Below, one piece after another: positions 61,030 through 64,000 of a DNA stretch of 64,000 nt. The DNA is from JAAZPT01 sp964544955 (lineage in GTDB: Bacteria; Bacillota; Clostridia; Christensenellales; Aristaeellaceae). The translations under genes were made by a program, and so were the position numbers. The number at the start of each line of letters is the position of its first letter. Positions within the stretch are counted from its first letter, which is position 1. The stretch spans positions 124,001 to 188,000 of the forward strand of contig CAZJEB010000001.1 in NCBI GenBank assembly GCA_964544955.1, given 5' to 3'. A model generated the notes under the pieces. The model was not told where the DNA came from and searched no databases. It was given only the letters and a program-made list of their open reading frames with translations.

Positions 61030-62997
61030 ATGTCAAAAACTTATGATGCATCTAATATTCAAGTATTAGAGGGCTTAGACCCTGTAAGAATACGTCCTGG
61101 AATGTACATTGGCTCTACAGGTTCTAAAGGTTTGCATCATCTTTTATGGGAAATTGTGGATAATTCTATTGATGAAGTTATGGAAGGTTATGCTACAACT
61201 ATTAAAATAATGGTACATAGTGATGGTTCTATTAGTGTTTCTGATAATGGGCGTGGTGTACCAGTTGATATACACCCAACATTAGGCATTACTGGTGTTG
61301 AAGTAATATATACAAAACTACATTCTGGTGGAAAATTCAACAATGAAAACTATACATACTCAGGTGGATTACATGGTGTTGGGGCATCTGTAGTAAACGC
61401 CTTATCAGAATGGATGATTGTTGATGTTTACAGAAATTTTGAACATTATCAAATTAAGTTTGAGACATATTTTGATTCAAAAATTAAAAAACAAATTATT
61501 GGGCAATCTAAAAATGGTTTAAAAAAATTGTCTGGAACAAGAAAAAGGGGCACATCAGTTAGATTTATGCCAGATGATGCAATATTTGAAAATATAAACT
61601 TTAATATTGATGTAATATCAAGAAGGTTAAAGGAACTAGCATATTTAATCGATGGTTTAAATATTGAATTGGTTGATGAAAGGCCAATAGGAACGATTGG
61701 AACTTCTGAAACAATAAGAAATGAGGAATATTCCTTTGATGGTGGTATTAAAGATTATTTAAAATACTTAAATAAGGATAAAAATATTATTAACAAGGAA
61801 CCAATATTTTTGGAAGATTCGAAAGATGGTTTTGTGTTTAAGTTGGCAATACAATATACTGATAATTATTCGGAAAATATATTTTCATTTGTTAACAATA
61901 TTCCAACGCCCGAAGGTGGTACCCATGAAACAGGTTTTAAGTCTGCTTTTACAAAAGCGATAAATGAGTCGGCAAAAAAAATGAACTTGTTCAAGGATAA
62001 GAATGAAAAATTAATAGGGGATGATATTAGGGAAGGCTTAAGTGCCATACTTACTATTATGGTTAAAAATCCCCAATTTGAAGGACAAACTAAAGGAAAA
62101 TTGGGCAATCCTGAAGTTAGGGTTTTAGTTGAAAACATAGCATATGAAAAATTAATTGAATACTTTGAAAATCTAAATAATTTAGAAATTCTGAAAACCG
62201 TTATTGAAAAGTCACAAAATGCAGCAAAAGCAAGAGATGCTTTAAAAAAAGTTAGAGATATTGCGAAACTTACAAATAGTCTAGATATGGCCCCATTAGT
62301 TGGCAAACTTTCTAGTTGCACAGGGAAAAAAGCCGAAAAAAATGAACTATTTATTGTGGAAGGTGATTCTGCAGGTGGTAGTGCAAAACAAGGAAGAGAT
62401 AGGCATTTCCAGGCCATATTGCCATTAAAAGGCAAGCCTTTAAATATTGAAAAGAAACGTTTGGAACAAGTTTTAGATAACGATGAGTTTAGATCAATAA
62501 TTACTGCTTTAGGTACAGGAATTGGTAAAGAATTTAATATTTCAAATTTAAAATATAATAAAATTATTATTTTATCAGACGCTGATCAGGATGGTGCACA
62601 TATAAGAGCAATTCTTTTAACATTTTTTTATAGATATATGAAAGAATTAATAAATGATGGGCATATTTATATTGGAATGCCACCTTTATATAAAGTTACA
62701 AAAGGAACTAAAATAAAATATGCATATGATGATATTGAGCTTAAAAATGTTGCAAAAGAATTTGGAAAAGGCTATTCATTACAAAGGTATAAAGGTTTAG
62801 GGGAAATGAATCCTGAACAATTATGGCACACAACAATGGATCCAGAAAACAGGCAACTTATTCAGGTAACAATAGAAGATGCAGTTTTGTCTGATGAAAT
62901 AATAGTTACCTTAATGGGGGATAAAGTTGAACCAAGACGAGAATACATCCAAAAATATGCAAATTTTACTAGAGAAGATAATTTTGTTAAAGCCTAA
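61030..62997 (+). CDS. parE: DNA topoisomerase IV subunit B (ParE)
   Basis: ATPase subunit of a type IIA topoisomerase. 655 residues: GHKL ATPase with EIVDNSIDEVMEGYAT, DNGRGVPVDIHPTLGI, GLHGVGASVVNALSEW; transducer domain; TOPRIM with EGDSAGGSAKQGRDRHFQAI, LPLKGKPLNIEKKRLEQVLD, LSDADQDGAHIRAILLTFFY. The Q-A-I-L-P-L-K-G-K-P-L-N form and location beside a ParC-like gene favour ParE, but a second GyrB paralogue cannot be excluded. Start ATG with AAGGAG. A-subunit gene follows 14 bases later. Confidence 0.88.
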   Translation: MSKTYDASNIQVLEGLDPVRIRPGMYIGSTGSKGLHHLLWEIVDNSIDEVMEGYATTIKIMVHSDGSISVSDNGRGVPVDIHPTLGITGVEVIYTKLHSGGKFNNENYTYSGGLHGVGASVVNALSEWMIVDVYRNFEHYQIKFETYFDSKIKKQIIGQSKNGLKKLSGTRKRGTSVRFMPDDAIFENINFNIDVISRRLKELAYLIDGLNIELVDERPIGTIGTSETIRNEEYSFDGGIKDYLKYLNKDKNIINKEPIFLEDSKDGFVFKLAIQYTDNYSENIFSFVNNIPTPEGGTHETGFKSAFTKAINESAKKMNLFKDKNEKLIGDDIREGLSAILTIMVKNPQFEGQTKGKLGNPEVRVLVENIAYEKLIEYFENLNNLEILKTVIEKSQNAAKARDALKKVRDIAKLTNSLDMAPLVGKLSSCTGKKAEKNELFIVEGDSAGGSAKQGRDRHFQAILPLKGKPLNIEKKRLEQVLDNDEFRSIITALGTGIGKEFNISNLKYNKIIILSDADQDGAHIRAILLTFFYRYMKELINDGHIYIGMPPLYKVTKGTKIKYAYDDIELKNVAKEFGKGYSLQRYKGLGEMNPEQLWHTTMDPENRQLIQVTIEDAVLSDEIIVTLMGDKVEPRREYIQKYANFTREDNFVKA

Positions 62998-63011
62998 AAG
63001 GAGCTAGTTTA

Positions 63012-64000
63012 ATGGCTAGAAATAAAAAAATAGATACAATTATAGAGAGAATTACAAAAGACTCTGTAGAGAATGTAATGCATAATTCAATGATTCCATA
63101 TGCAGAACATGTAATTAGAGATAGAGCACTTCCGCGTGTTGAGGACGGTTTAAAACCAGTACAAAGAAGAATTCTATTTACTATGCACGAACTTGGGTTA
63201 ACTCCAGATAAGCCACATAGAAAATGTGCTAGGATTGTTGGTGACTGTTTAGGAAAGTATCACCCACATGGCGAAAGCTCAGTTTATGATGCTTTAACAA
63301 GAATGGCTCAAGATTTTATTATGAGTCAAAAGTTGGTTGATGGGCATGGAAACTTTGGCTCTATTGATGGAGATAGCCCTGCTGCTATGAGATACACAGA
63401 GGCAAAAATGACCCCTCTTGCTCTTGAAATGTTGAAAGATTTAGACAAAAATACTGTACCTTTTGTTTTAAATTTTGAAGATGAGTTAAAAGAGCCAGAT
63501 ATTTTACCCTCAAAATATCCAAACTTATTAGTTAATGGTGCTAATGGAATTGCCGTTGGCTTAGCAACAAACATTCCACCTCATAATTTAAATGAGTCAA
63601 TTGATGCCACAATAGCTATGTTAAAAAATCCAGATATATCTTTAGATTCATTATTAAAAATTATAATTGGTCCTGATTTTCCAACTGGTGGAATTGTCGT
63701 TAAAAGTGATGAATTATACGCAGCTTATAAAACAGGTAGAGGTAAAATTAAGGTTCTCGCTAAATTACATATTGAAGAATCGGTTTCTGGACGTAAACTA
63801 ATTGTCATTAGCGAAATTCCTTATCAAATATCGAAATCTACCATGTTAGAAAAAATTCAAAAACTAACAATAACAAAACCAGAATTATTTAGCTTTATTT
63901 TTGCTATAAGAGATGAAAGTGATAGAACTGGTATTAGAGCAGTTATAGAGATAAAAAAAGATATTGATCCACAAATTGCAATAAATTTACTTTATAAGTA
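63012..64000 (+). CDS. parC: DNA topoisomerase IV subunit A (ParC-like), 3' end outside window
   Basis: Open frame from ATG 63012 (AAAGGAGC 12 bases before it) running off the right edge: 329 codons plus two bases. Breakage-reunion subunit: LPRVEDGLKPVQRRILFTMH, winged-helix GKYHPHGESSVYDALTRMAQ (quinolone region; both Ser residues wild type, Glu in the position of the usual Asp), active-site Tyr in AAMRYTEAKM, and FPTGGIVVKSDELYAAYKTG. GyrA paralogue is the alternative. Genes with parE as one operon. Confidence 0.9.
   Translation, partial: MARNKKIDTIIERITKDSVENVMHNSMIPYAEHVIRDRALPRVEDGLKPVQRRILFTMHELGLTPDKPHRKCARIVGDCLGKYHPHGESSVYDALTRMAQDFIMSQKLVDGHGNFGSIDGDSPAAMRYTEAKMTPLALEMLKDLDKNTVPFVLNFEDELKEPDILPSKYPNLLVNGANGIAVGLATNIPPHNLNESIDATIAMLKNPDISLDSLLKIIIGPDFPTGGIVVKSDELYAAYKTGRGKIKVLAKLHIEESVSGRKLIVISEIPYQISKSTMLEKIQKLTITKPELFSFIFAIRDESDRTGIRAVIEIKKDIDPQIAINLLYK

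Noticed and set aside
61866..62435. 189-codon minus-strand frame inside parE
   Set aside because: Antisense shadow of the conserved TOPRIM region, rich in Phe/Ser; no start signals.
1..64000. CRISPR arrays, transposons, rRNA or phage genes
   Set aside because: No regularly spaced repeats, transposase, integrase or rRNA sequence was recognised anywhere in the window.

Overview
The window is AT-rich, densely packed chromosomal DNA from an anaerobic low-GC Firmicute, most likely a member of the Clostridia. This rests on gene content: rubrerythrin, pyruvate phosphate dikinase, an NfnAB-type bifurcating transhydrogenase pair, a four-subunit ferredoxin-dependent 2-oxoacid oxidoreductase, the redox repressor Rex, a TPP-riboswitch-controlled ThiT, YacL-type PIN/TRAM protein, typical Firmicute Shine-Dalgarno sites, TTG/GTG starts, and consensus sigma-A promoters. 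I cannot assign a genus. No rRNA, CRISPR, transposase, integrase or phage gene was seen.

Layout: 1-3.4 kb, a 5'-truncated class A penicillin-binding protein, a 34-codon membrane peptide missed by length filters, and rubrerythrin. 3.4-8.7 kb (minus), a PrsA/SurA-like lipoprotein, PPDK and IlvE. 8.9-13.8 kb, YebC-RlmH, a metallophosphoesterase with altered metal motifs, RadA-YacL. 13.8-19.6 kb (minus), PepT, HAD phosphatase, FAD protein, Nudix, then a cluster of DnaA boxes in AT-rich DNA, then the CCA-adding enzyme. 19.8-25.2 kb, NfnAB, then on the minus strand citramalate synthase followed by an ECF sigma/anti-sigma pair. 25.3-26.7 kb, a SIMPL protein, two abutting tRNA genes (Thr-CGT, Pro-CGG) and a broken toxin-antitoxin locus. 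26.7-32.9 kb, an oligopeptide ABC transporter operon (oppABCDF order) ending in a glycerophosphodiesterase. 33.3-36.6 kb, Rex and the vor/kor operon. 36.7-39.3 kb, an SOS-controlled Y-family polymerase, 8-oxoguanine glycosylase and free-Met-sulfoxide reductase, a DNA and oxidative damage block. 39.4-43.3 kb, aldolase and two secreted proteins, one a three-domain fusion (discoidin-like, PIG-L deacetylase, NAGPA-type glycosidase). 43.3-53.9 kb, small hypotheticals, IspE, HAD, a CNNM/CBS membrane protein, two secreted proteins, a two-component system, RluD, LspA. 54-58.4 kb, TPP riboswitch-ThiT, an EF-G paralogue, PfkB kinase, GNAT protein. 58.4-60.9 kb (minus), glycosyltransferase, initiating sugar transferase, L28, L19 with its leader. 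61-64 kb, ParE and a ParC gene running off the right edge.

Together the metabolic genes describe amino-acid and peptide fermentation: peptides enter through Opp, PepT trims them, IlvE converts branched-chain amino acids to 2-oxoacids, the ferredoxin enzyme oxidises 2-oxoacids, NfnAB balances ferredoxin, NADH and NADPH, and Rex reports NADH/NAD. That integration is inference. The observations I would check first are the DnaA-box cluster at 18.06-18.29 kb, the PIG-L/NAGPA fusion at 41.2-43.3 kb, the truncated toxin beside the tRNA genes, the degenerate phosphoesterase, and the PrsA-like protein with a coiled coil inserted in its PPIase domain. I did not find a clear multi-gene system that I would call wholly new.
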